Origin: Coniochaeta sp. PMI_546
Lineage: Eukaryota; Ascomycota; Sordariomycetes; Coniochaetales; Coniochaetaceae
Reading direction: 5' to 3'
Assembly: GCA_021432605.1 (NCBI GenBank)
Contig: MU271147.1
Coordinates: 1,364,001-1,428,000 of the forward strand
DNA length: 64,000 bases
This document shows, piece by piece, positions 44,005 through 54,174 of the stretch. Made by a program: the position numbers and the translations under genes. The notes beneath the pieces are model-generated. The model did no database searches. It was not told the DNA's origin and saw only the letters and a program-made list of their open reading frames with translations. The first letter of the stretch is position 1, and the number at the start of each line of letters is the position of its first letter.

Positions 44005-45566
44005 ATGATCGTACCTCCAAACTTCTTAGTATCGAGGCAGGATGGTCTGTCGTACCCCTACAGCGCTCTGCAGGTACACGGCATTGTCCTCGTCGTCCTC
44101 GTCACGGCCCTTGCCATTGTGGCATGTAGTCTGCGCATCTACAGTCGTGCCACGACCAGGACCTTTGGACTAGATGACTGGCTGATATGTGCCGCAACGG
44201 TATGCCTTCCAATCGTGACCCCATGCTGGGCAGTGGAGACCCGTCCTAACATTGACATACAGCTGCTCACTGTCAACCAATGCTGGGCCTCCAACCTGTT
44301 TATCCATTTCGGATACCTTGGCGTCCACAGTGTAGACATACCGCCGCACGACAAAAGCAAGCAATGGTTCTACAACTGGCTGGGGCAGGTATTTTACAGC
44401 CCGATCCTCCCACTGGTCAAGATCTCCATCCTGGTCTTCCTCCTCCGGCTGGGCGGCAAGCAGAGGACAGGCGTCTGGGCATCCATCTACGCTCTCATCA
44501 TCTTCAACATCTCGCAAATGATTGCCGTCCTGGGCGTCATCATATTCCAATGCGACCCTCTACACCTGAGCTGGTCAACGGCTTTCTTTGCGCCAGAGCG
44601 GGTGGGAAATTGCATCCACGCGGGTAGCTTCACGTTGTCGTCGGCGTCCCTGAACATCTTCACGGATCTCTTGGTGCTAGTCATACCTTATCGCATATTC
44701 CTAGTCCTCAAGATCAACAAGAAGATGCGTAACGCCCTGATCGGCGTGTTCATGCTAGGCCTAATGTGAGTTACACTTCCTTTTGCGACATGTCCCCTAC
44801 ATCTCCGACTTACACGAAAGGCAGTGTCACCGTGTTCAGTGCCGTGCGCCTGTACTTCATGTACCGTATCTTTTATGTCATTTCACAGGACCCAACCTAC
44901 TCCCTCGGATACATCCTTAGCGCCGTGGAGAGCAACCTAGCCATAGTGGCAGCGTCGATACCCGCGCTCTGGCCGCTGGCGAGACGCTGGTTTCCTTGCA
45001 TGGACGACACGCTGGGCATCAACCGGCCTCACCAAGCGGACATTGAGGTGCAGTCTCTCGGTGACGGCGACGGGACGAATTCGGTGGCGAGTCCCCCGAA
45101 GGTGAAGGTCACGTGGACCAGGGCCAAGTCGACGCCGGCGAGCAGTGCGGTACACAGCAAGCACTTCGAGAGTCCTATGCTGGCCGCGACGTCGAATTGC
45201 TCCACAGCGGTCGAGGGCTGCAGCCTGGAAGGCTCGATGTTGCCGTCTCCCATGAGGTCTCCGCGGGAGAAACACAACGCGGAGGAGGCGCAGGATTACT
45301 TTGGCAACTTTGACGGTCCGAGGAAGCCGGCCTGTGACCCGTACCACGAAATGATTTCTACAAAGGGTCATGTAAGCCCGTGGAGCCACGCATATACCGA
45401 GGCACTCTACAAGGAGGAGCAGCACATCCCGCGCGACTCTAGCAACACGACGGTCCTCACGCTGACTCCGCCGAGCTTGACATCCACGCTTGTTGCCTCG
45501 CCGAATTCGACGTTCGCACTTCGCATGCCAGAGAAGTCAAAGAAGCCTCTGGTGGAGAAGCCGTGA
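44005..45566 (+). CDS. PTH11-like/rhodopsin-domain integral membrane protein
   Basis: This belongs to the large fungal family of seven-helix membrane proteins related to PTH11 (fungal rhodopsin domain), plausibly surface receptors; the ligand is unknown. I read three exons, 44005-44199, 44263-44765 and 44825-45566, giving 479 aa. The first intron (63 bases) has a CTAAC branch and ATACAG acceptor, but its length is a multiple of three with no stop, so retention would still give protein. The second intron is 59 bases. Helices run from IVLVVLVTALAIVACSLRIYSR to the segment ending near IPALWPLARRWF. Family marks are GLDDWLI, FIHFGYLGVH, YSPILPLVKISILVFLLRL and VTVFSAVRLYF. The 180-residue cytoplasmic tail is Ser/Thr/Pro-rich with possible phosphorylation sites. 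Confidence 0.85.
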
Positions 45567-48038
45567 TATCAAATGAGAAGAGGAAGGAGCAAGTTCCGGT
45601 GCGTTGGACGCATGGATTTTTTTCTATGGCATCAGGAGGCTGGAAGGGCCTACGGGTCTTCCCAAGGTTTTCTTTTTCTCAAAGCATGGCGGAGGCGTTC
45701 CGGTCAATACCCAGCTACCTTAGTGTGTCTTTTCCCCCCCCCTGCTGTTTCAGTAAGGGAGTTTACAATTCTCTTGCCGCAGAGGCTCTAATTCTAATTC
45801 ATGAAGTTCTATTCGAACTTGAAACCATCTATACGTGTACGAAGTGCGGGCGATGCTTTCATTCAGCCTTAAGTCAATGTGATTTTTAAGAACGCCGAGC
45901 TAGGGAGACATCTCTGGACGAGACGAAATGTTTTATCGTAGCGGGATGTATCAATGCTGAACACCTACGTACACCGTACTTGGCAGACCTCTCCCTCTGC
46001 TCGGTAGTAGAATCCCCTTGGCTCAGTGGCCTGACACCTGCCAGAACCGAGACAGGCGCCGATCAAGGTGTGTCGAGGAAAGGTGTGCAGATCTTGTCTC
46101 GTTCGTGAATCGACGATGCCCTTTGTGAGAGCATAGGACTCGGTATCCTCCTTGACTGGAATTCTCCTGCGGTCCAACAAACATCCAGACGCGTTTCCAT
46201 GTGCGTGCCAGGAACAGATGTTTGTTGTGCGGGCCCTGTGTTGTTTGTTGTTGGCAAATCTACAGTGTAGGAGCAAATCTAGGCTGCTTGGGTCCTCTCA
46301 CTCCTCTGAGCTCCTTCCTCCGGGTTTCCTCGAGCAAAGGGCTAACTAAGTGGGCCACAGGCTGGATGGACTCCGATGGAGCCATGCCCTCGTGGCGCAC
46401 CAAAGACAGCCTTGGCATCGATCGTTAGGGCACGACGCGCAAGACTTGCACAGCTTGCAGTGCCTGTGTTGTGTGCAGGCTCAGCAAGGACTTGACGGTA
46501 TCAGTGTGTATCTTTGTTCCAGCAAGCAACGACTTCCTCCGACGATGATGCGCCTGGATTTCCACCAAAACTGAATCTGGCCTCCACCAAAAATACTGCT
46601 TAAGCTTTCTTTCGACTCGTGCATCGTGAACGGGATTGGTCAATTAGAGGCTGGTGAATCTGGTGATCGGCCTTTGGTGGGGCAGAGTGATCGCGGGATC
46701 TCCACATCGTTAATCCGGTTCGACAGCGAAACCTCCATTTCCATCCACTTCCATCTTTCCTTGCATCCTCTTGTTCCCGATTCAGTGTTTTCCTACCTCT
46801 CCCTTTGTTTGGGAGAGTCGGGTTTGTCTCGGCCCACACGGAGAACTCGCTCCTAAGCCTCTTGGAGGTCCCTGGCAGGCTGGCATCCTCTTCGCTGTCA
46901 GCTCCATCGGGACGGTCCTGCCCCTAGCTACACGTGTACATACAGTCATTCACGAACACATACAGTACAGTCAGGCCTTTCTGCCCCTGCATCGTATGAA
47001 ACAGTGCATGATATCTGGGGCTGTCCCGGCAAGGGAGCAAACCCCAAAACCGCCAGGAAGTTCCTGGACGAACCGGATGTTTTTTGGGGAGAATTTTCGC
47101 GACCCTTCCTTTTCTTTTCCTCCCTGACAAGAACGTGGTACGTTTGCCTGTTCTGTGGCAACTTTACTGTACGAAAAGACGGGCTGTGCAGTGTCATGAA
47201 CGACGTGTTGCCTTTCGTCTTGCTGGTCCGACAAGTCATGCCCATTGGTCACTGGCCCTTCAGGGAGCATCTCTGCGATCGGAGTTGCAAAGGAGTGTCA
47301 AGCACTGTCAAACACGGGACCTGACGCAAAACACTGGACCGATGTGGACATGTCACTGTCAAGCCACGAGTTTCCCTCCCCTCTTCGTGGATTCTGCCAC
47401 GAGGAATCAGGAACGACAGAAGCGATGATCCTGTATGTCGAGTGACAAACTGACATCATTGACTCTGACGACCAGAGAGTCAGGCTGTTCACACCTACAT
47501 CAAGCAGGTATACGCCATCTCGATTGTGCCCGCCAGTCTTGCCGTCTGGCATCAACTATGCCTCATGAGCTGATTGCCGTGGCAGCATAGCACCCAGCAT
47601 TCCGTGATACAGCGCATTCAGGGCGTGCTGGAATGAAAAACACAACACGTCCTTGGTGGCTCCCCTCCCTCTTGTTCCCCGTAAGGCCCCAGAATGTGTG
47701 GAGAGGCAGTCTGTTGTTGTGGATCTTGTATAGGGTAACCAAGGGGGCGAGGAATGCAGGGCTGTCCCTTGCCTTCGCTGTCATCGCTAGTCATGCTCCC
47801 ACTGCTCTATTCGGACATTCCTGTCCTTGTTACTGTTATCCAATGTCGAAAACAATGCCTACTATGGGGCCAGGTCGCTTCTAGGGGTTTGTTTTTGTAA
47901 AATCTCACTAGGGCTTGAGGTCATATATTCATTGTCCTCCATTCCGATTCCCCTTGCCCCGGAGATTCTGGCTCTTCCCGTAATTGCACTCTTGGAAATT
48001 GCTCCTACTGCTCCAGACTATCTACTCATAATCCCTAC
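45567..48038. other. Intergenic region
   Basis: About 2.5 kb lies between two plus-strand genes. Many short frames occur, none with family resemblance or a believable splice chain. The last 150 bases are CT-rich, fitting a promoter and leader for the gene at 48039. Confidence 0.4.
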
Positions 48039-49796
48039 ATGACAGTCACGTCTTCTAACTACGCGAAAACGGATTCTCGGTCGTCAATCGCGTCGATACT
48101 CCGGGCACGGAGTTGCAAGCAGCGACTCGAACGCGCTATGCCTGTCGACATGACATCCAATCTCTCAAACCCCACGCCTGTGGCTCCTCACATGGATAGG
48201 GAGGACGCAGTGGACAGGACATCAAGAGGATCCAACACCTCTGTTCCAAGCATGGTGGACGACCATGGTTCCGACTTTTCGGTCGACGATGATCAGTACT
48301 ACCGAATCAGTGGCGAGCAGATATGGGACACCTTTTGGCAATCAGGGTGCGAGGAGGAGGAGGAGGAGGAGAAGGAACCCGCCGTGTCGACCAGCTATCA
48401 GTATCCAGCACTGGTCACTCCGTCCCTAAGCCTGGAAGCCCAGCAGCAGCTTGCCAGCCGTAAGCGGCCTACTCAGACTCAAAGTCTCGGCATGATCGAG
48501 GCACCCGTGTACGCCGAGAATCGGTCGGCAGATCATGCAAGGTCGCGGCGGCGCGGCATCCATCCATGCAGGGTCTCGTACAGTATCTTTCCTCCTCAGG
48601 AAGCCATGTCTCGTCAAAGAACCATCAAAAATCGCCCCTGCCCACCTCATCTCAAGCTGGACACGCCAAAGGCACGCGTCTCATCCGAAGAGTCACTCCG
48701 CCACACCCTCCGCGGCTCAGCTAGCGCGCGGAACCTCAGGTCTGGCTCCGCATCCTCGGCCTTCTCAGCGTCGTCCGCTTTCTCAACATCCACCGATGTG
48801 TCCACGGCATCCGACGTCACCGCCATCACCACCCCGGCCGCATCACCGCGCGTGTCCTGGGACTGTCCCAAGACACCCAGACCCACTCATGTAAGCCAGT
48901 GCATGGACTTCCGGAAAGCAACCAAGCAACCGTCCCTCCCCAACCTCCGCGGCCCAACCCGCCACCGGCCTGCACAGCCACGCAGCGCCACCGCCCAGCA
49001 CTTCACCGAAGGCGAGGCCCGGAACTCCGTCATGGTTGGAGCCGTCACCGCAGAACCCTACCCCCGACCGCTATTCTCGCCGCCGGTGGTGGCTCCTCTG
49101 CAACCCACGCGCCGTGTTCCCCTTCCTCCTGTATCTGAGCGTCTACCGCCACCAGTATCTGCCACCAGGCCGATCCCAACACCACTCAACCTCACCCGGC
49201 CTCTCCCTCCCCTGCCCTTATGCGTCTCGCGGCCGCAGACACCTGTGTCCGCACCACCCCGTCCGGTCAGGCTAGACTACCAACACTCTTCTTCCTCCTT
49301 CGGCCCAGCCCTCTCCCCGCCTCGGCCCCCTCCTTTCCGGACAACTTCCCAACCCTTACCAAACCATCAAGAAGACTTCAAACCCCCTGTCGTGTCCGTC
49401 TTCGAGTGGGACTCAGAGGACGACTCCGACGTAGAGGAGAGCGGCCCTTCGCATAGCTTCGCGAAGCGCATCGCACACGGGTTCGCCCAAATCCAGACCC
49501 GCAACAACCATCACCAGAGGAATCACCACTCCAGACGTCCTGCCGGCAGCGGATCGGACGAGCTGGCGCGTATCCGGAGCGGAGAGGCCGCCGCCAAGTA
49601 CCGCCCGGCACAGTCGCGGGCGCGGGCCCTGACGGTCGAAGATGTCAGGCGCGTAGAGGAGGATATGGAGAAGCTCAAGCTCGCGCGGGAGCAGGTCGCT
49701 CGGGAACGCTGCAGTGTCGAGGTGATTGTGCCGAAGGCGCCGGCGAGGCAGAAGAGCGCCCTCTTCGGGCGGATGCTCGGGTGGCGGACTCAGTGA
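48039..49796 (+). CDS. Large disordered orphan protein
   Basis: This is an intronless frame of 585 aa from a true ATG. I do not recognise the family. Composition is Ser, Pro, Arg and Thr rich, with an acidic run (CEEEEEEEKEP) from a GAG triplet repeat near 48351-48372, and many Pro-rich segments such as RPLPPLPL and PPRPPPF that could bind SH3 or WW domains. The most ordered part is the C-terminus: FEWDSEDDSDVEES, SFAKRIAHGFAQIQ, and a charged helix from TVEDVRRVEEDMEKLKLAREQVARE to a final ALFGRMLGWRTQ. Frame length and codon pattern support a real gene. No function is claimed. Confidence 0.75.
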   Translation: MTVTSSNYAKTDSRSSIASILRARSCKQRLERAMPVDMTSNLSNPTPVAPHMDREDAVDRTSRGSNTSVPSMVDDHGSDFSVDDDQYYRISGEQIWDTFWQSGCEEEEEEEKEPAVSTSYQYPALVTPSLSLEAQQQLASRKRPTQTQSLGMIEAPVYAENRSADHARSRRRGIHPCRVSYSIFPPQEAMSRQRTIKNRPCPPHLKLDTPKARVSSEESLRHTLRGSASARNLRSGSASSAFSASSAFSTSTDVSTASDVTAITTPAASPRVSWDCPKTPRPTHVSQCMDFRKATKQPSLPNLRGPTRHRPAQPRSATAQHFTEGEARNSVMVGAVTAEPYPRPLFSPPVVAPLQPTRRVPLPPVSERLPPPVSATRPIPTPLNLTRPLPPLPLCVSRPQTPVSAPPRPVRLDYQHSSSSFGPALSPPRPPPFRTTSQPLPNHQEDFKPPVVSVFEWDSEDDSDVEESGPSHSFAKRIAHGFAQIQTRNNHHQRNHHSRRPAGSGSDELARIRSGEAAAKYRPAQSRARALTVEDVRRVEEDMEKLKLAREQVARERCSVEVIVPKAPARQKSALFGRMLGWRTQ

Positions 49797-50484
49797 TTCT
49801 TTGGGGCACTTATCTTGCATGATGATGAGCAATATGGAGTTCATGGGTACATGGTTCACGGATGGGCTAGCAGGGACTAGGGGGGAACTCGGTCATATGA
49901 TGGCTAACGGATGAAAAGGACTTGGGACGATGGTATGATGTATGCATGAACTTAATGATGAATATTGACGTTTTCGACAATTTCCATGATCGCGTCCAGC
50001 TCCTTGATATCATTCTCCTCAAGCCCACTGTACATGTCTTTTCGGACGTCAAATCGCCCACACACTTCTAGTCTAAAGTGCCGACCTCGTATGGCCAGAA
50101 TGGAGAAATACTAAAGACACTTTTGGTCGCTTGCGCAACTTTGTAAACTGATACGAATACCCCGTTATCATGAAGACCGTAGGCATCAAAGCTCATCCTC
50201 ATATCGCATGCACCGCCTTCATCTCCCTCGCGAACATCGTAATAGCCGTAGCTCATACATCAAACCATAACAATCGCCATGTCTCATCCAGAAACCCTGA
50301 GAGCCAAAAAAAAGAAATGCAACCAAAACGCCATCGCAATGCCAAAGCCCTAACCCAAACCCAACACCACGCTTTAATCTATCACAAAACCAGAAGCCGG
50401 GTATAACCCAAGAAGCGAAAAAATGAATCCGATCCAACGCCTCTGATCAAACACGTCTGACTGCCCTAACTGCCCTCTCCTCCC
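49797..50484. other. Intergenic region between convergent genes
   Basis: About 690 bases hold the 3' ends of the disordered protein gene (+) and the DUF3433 gene (-). No further feature is seen. Confidence 0.4.
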
Positions 50485-53418
50485 TCAAGCCACCCCATAC
50501 CTCCCCCCTCTGCGAATCTGACTCTTCCTCACCCTCCTCTTCTCCGTAAACCTCGCCACCCTCCTCACCCCAAGCACCCCATCGCTCCCCTCCGACAACA
50601 TCCACCTGCCCCCATCATCCCCCCTTCTTCCAACCCCCATCTTCGCCAGCATCTCGGCCCTGCTCCGCACGCCCTTGAAGCACCTCTCCCGCAACAGGTC
50701 CTCGTTCACCAGATACCCGAGAATCTCCGCCAGACACGTCACGCCGTGCGGCAGCCTGAAGTCGTGCCTGAACGGCAACGTGGCGACCAGGCCGACGAGG
50801 TACAGGACCAGCAGGGCCAGGACGATGGAGTATACGGGGAGGGAGGGAAACATCCGGACCTCGTGCGTGGACGGGTCGGTCAGGGCCATGAATATGCCCC
50901 CGCCCAGGACGGGCAGGAGGATGAAGAGCGTGGAGAGGAGGGACAGGGCTGCCACGCAGTAGTGGCCGTTTCGAAGGGCGTGGAGGGTGCTCTGCAGCGG
51001 GAGACAGGAGGCGTAGTCCGCTAGGAGCGACTTTCTCGCCGACGTTCCGGTGGTGCCTCCTCGCGAGTCTGCCAGTGCAGCCCAGGGCTGCAGGATGCGG
51101 AAGGACAGGTCGAGGGACTGGAAGAGGAGGTAGAGGATCAGCCCCAGCAGCGATGGGAGGAAGCTGTACAGGAAATTGGCCGCCGAGAACCCGCCTGGTA
51201 CGGGGTGGGAGGGGAGGCCCGGGGGGAATCCGTCCGTGATGCGCGTCGAGGGCAGGAAGGATACGACGAAGAGCGCGACTAGCAGGACGGTGGCGGCAAC
51301 GACGGAGAAGATGAGCTGGTTGTTGAGCAGGCACCAGGGGAGGTGGCCGTATCGGACGGCTTGGCGGTGGGTGGAGGCCTCGAGGTCGCGGTCGCGCGTG
51401 TCGTATACGTAGTCTCCGTCGGAAGGCGCCTTTTCTCTCGTGTACCCGGAGTGCCGAGGGTTGTCGGATTCCAAGCTGCGGATGGCGTAGTAGATTTGTT
51501 CTCGCCCGTCTTTGCCGGACCAGTAGCCCAGTCTTTCTATGTTGCGGTGGCGCAAAGCGAAGCCGATCGTGGATCTGTGGGAGGCGAGTTCGGTACCTTT
51601 GTACTGGGACGCGACGTTGGTGTCAGAGACCATCATGATAAGGTCAGCTAGGGATTTGGGATCCCAGATAAGACCGGTCTGGGTGATCTTGGTCCACTCT
51701 ACCAGCGTGATGATGGTTGAGACGATCAGGACGATGTACAGGGCCACAAGAGTCCAGACTACGCCTTGGACGGTCCCCCATGTCCAGGTCTCGCCTACCA
51801 GGATGGGCGTGAACAGCGAGCTCTGCAGAGGCAGAGTGAGGTTGATCAGCCAGGACACGAAGACAAACATCCACATCTCCCATTTGTCGATTAGTTTTGG
51901 CCAGAGTGTATGCCCGGGATACAGGTCCATGTAAATTGCCCGTTCGCGTTCCTCGCTTCTTCTAGACGCGAGCCGAACGAAGGGAAGTATTCGAAACATA
52001 GCCGCTACGATACACTCGGTGTATATGACAATGACAGCGGCGAGGAGTTGTGGTAGAACGCGGAAGAGGAAGTACTGGCCGCCAGAGTCGGCGTATGCGA
52101 CGAGGCCGTTCCGGGTCGCAGAATAGATGGCGGAGAATATCAGAGCCGCCACCATGAGGATGCACAATAGTAGGAGTGTGACGAACGACGCAGACCGTAA
52201 TAGCCATGGTCTGTAGTGGAGGTGTGGTAATCCGTTGGTCTCCTTCGAGGGTTGAGCGCCCGTCATGTGGTCTCGATCCACCGGCACAGCTTCGTCTGGG
52301 CGTGTGGGCCTTGAGTCGCTCTTGCTTGTGAGCATCGATCCGTCGTTCCATGCCGCTGCTTGGGCTTGCGGCGAGAAGCCAAAGTGCGATCTCGACTGTT
52401 GCTCATCTGAAGGGTGTCTAGGGGTATTAGGGTGCAACATCTCAGATCTGCCTTGACTCCGGCCATATTGAGACTGCCCATGTAGAGAGTCAGATATTCG
52501 TGGTGCATTAGAGTACGTTCGACGTTGTTGTTCGATAGCAGGGGTAGGCTGATAGTACCCAAGCCCCTGGTCAGGGATTGCGCGATGGCCGGAGAGAGTC
52601 TCATCACTACTCAAGGAGTCGTTCCCGGAGTATCCCGTATCACGGTCCCTGGTGAGAGCCTCTATGGCAAACTGTATATACGGCGTGTCGTCCACACCGG
52701 GGGTCACGACACCGGCTTCCCTGACAAGCTCATCCCGGAAGCTGGTCAACATGTCGGCGTTCATTCTGCCCTGGAGGTCCGACGTGGGATCCATAGCATG
52801 GGATGGAACGAGGTTCTCGACAGCAGTTCGTGGGAGTGGTGGAAGCCTGGGGGCGGAGTAGTTGGGATTGGGTACCGTTATTGGAGGCCCAAAGTGCTGG
52901 TGCCGGTCTGGGCCATACAGATCGGATGTCGATGTCGAGGGCGAAGGTGGACTGGGTACGTAGGGAACTACTGTCGGAGGAGAAGGACTTGTGGTTCGAG
53001 ATGAGGCATGTCCTTGATCAGCGGCGGTATCGTCGACCAATGGTCGCAGGGTAGCCTCGGAGTGGTTCGACGGTGTTCTTGGAAGTCTCGATTCGGCGAC
53101 GTGTTGCGGATAGGAACCTACAGCAAGGGCAAGGCGGCCATGAGCAAGACCATCTTTATCAGGCAGCGGATTGGATGACAAGGCAAAGACAACATACGGG
53201 GATCTTCCACATAGTCGAAGTTCAGGTTCTGGAAGTTCATGCTTTAGATCGAGTTGGACTCTTGGGCAGAAGGCTCTGCAACCTGTGACAACGACGAGGC
53301 GCGATGATCTGGACTGCACACTGCAAGCAGATCCTCCACTTGGAAACTGGTTGACCAATTGCTCGTACAGCAAGACAGCAGGACAGCATGCAGAATGCAA
53401 TGCAGGAAAAAGATGCAT
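50485..53418 (-). CDS. DUF3433 fungal membrane protein
   Basis: This is one open frame of up to 977 aa. The fungal family (DUF3433) is multi-pass and of unknown function. The first DUF3433 block begins at PWLLRSASFVTLLLLCILMV and continues with QYFLFRVLPQLLAAVIVIYTECI and ERAIYMDLYP. The second block begins at the helix QLIFSVVAATVLLVALFVVSFLPS and continues through FLYSFLPSLLGLILYLLFQ. I count about ten hydrophobic segments. The C-terminus is basic. The start is uncertain: the first 90 or so residues look non-coding, and coding character starts near residue 110 (PSNHSEATLRP). A methionine at 52794 would give 769 aa. The long N-terminal cytoplasmic part is Ser/Pro-rich and disordered. Confidence 0.8.
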   Translation of the reverse strand: MHLFPALHSACCPAVLLYEQLVNQFPSGGSACSVQSRSSRLVVVTGCRAFCPRVQLDLKHELPEPELRLCGRSPYVVFALSSNPLPDKDGLAHGRLALAVGSYPQHVAESRLPRTPSNHSEATLRPLVDDTAADQGHASSRTTSPSPPTVVPYVPSPPSPSTSTSDLYGPDRHQHFGPPITVPNPNYSAPRLPPLPRTAVENLVPSHAMDPTSDLQGRMNADMLTSFRDELVREAGVVTPGVDDTPYIQFAIEALTRDRDTGYSGNDSLSSDETLSGHRAIPDQGLGYYQPTPAIEQQRRTYSNAPRISDSLHGQSQYGRSQGRSEMLHPNTPRHPSDEQQSRSHFGFSPQAQAAAWNDGSMLTSKSDSRPTRPDEAVPVDRDHMTGAQPSKETNGLPHLHYRPWLLRSASFVTLLLLCILMVAALIFSAIYSATRNGLVAYADSGGQYFLFRVLPQLLAAVIVIYTECIVAAMFRILPFVRLASRRSEERERAIYMDLYPGHTLWPKLIDKWEMWMFVFVSWLINLTLPLQSSLFTPILVGETWTWGTVQGVVWTLVALYIVLIVSTIITLVEWTKITQTGLIWDPKSLADLIMMVSDTNVASQYKGTELASHRSTIGFALRHRNIERLGYWSGKDGREQIYYAIRSLESDNPRHSGYTREKAPSDGDYVYDTRDRDLEASTHRQAVRYGHLPWCLLNNQLIFSVVAATVLLVALFVVSFLPSTRITDGFPPGLPSHPVPGGFSAANFLYSFLPSLLGLILYLLFQSLDLSFRILQPWAALADSRGGTTGTSARKSLLADYASCLPLQSTLHALRNGHYCVAALSLLSTLFILLPVLGGGIFMALTDPSTHEVRMFPSLPVYSIVLALLVLYLVGLVATLPFRHDFRLPHGVTCLAEILGYLVNEDLLRERCFKGVRSRAEMLAKMGVGRRGDDGGRWMLSEGSDGVLGVRRVARFTEKRRVRKSQIRRGGRYGVA

Positions 53419-54174
53419 GATCTAAGGCAGAAGGGAGAGATATGGTTGGAAGAGCCCTGTCACCAGCAAGGGTCTACGAGGGCCAACCAGCCTCATTGCG
53501 AGGTGGTTGGCGTGGTCGGTGATTGTTTGTTTGAAGCTGGAATATCGAAGGTTGGGCGTCTGAAAGGGAAACTCCAGCCACCCACCTACCGTACTTGCAT
53601 TCGCGTAAAACCCCCACCCCCGGAGTTTGTCCCGGGTGGCACAAAGCTCAATTTTGGAAAGGACGGTACCAACAGAAATTGCAATCGAAGCCAGCCTCGA
53701 CTAACACAAACAAAAAAGGCAAGACTCGGTACATACACCTAATATGTGTGATCCTTTTGATGATACCAAAATATCTGGGCAATACCTCCATTTAAGCATG
53801 CCAGTTGTGAACATGTTGCACGACAATGATGGTGGGATGGATGAGCTGGCAGGCTCCACTTAAACGCAGGGACGTGGACGGTAAGGTACTTATAGGGAAG
53901 TACCTCATTGGTCTACGTGCGGTACATCCCGTTTCTCGAGTGCGACCCGTGCATCGTGCCTGCCCCACATTGCCCAACAGAGGTATATACGTATACTGCG
54001 TAGCACAGGCCACAAGTGTGATTTGTCGGGATCCCAACATATCGAAGCTGTTTCAAGTCGAGTATTAAAACGTGTGTAGTCCATTCCCGAGTTTGTCGGA
54101 TCTGATGCTATCTTGATGCTGCCTTACTTCTAGCACCTCTTGTTTGTATGGCTCTGGCACCTCCTTGATCTCGT
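53419..54174. other. Intergenic region
   Basis: About 750 bases hold the upstream region of the DUF3433 gene and the 3' end of the ankyrin/BTB gene, both on the minus strand. No distinct motif or further gene is seen. Confidence 0.4.
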
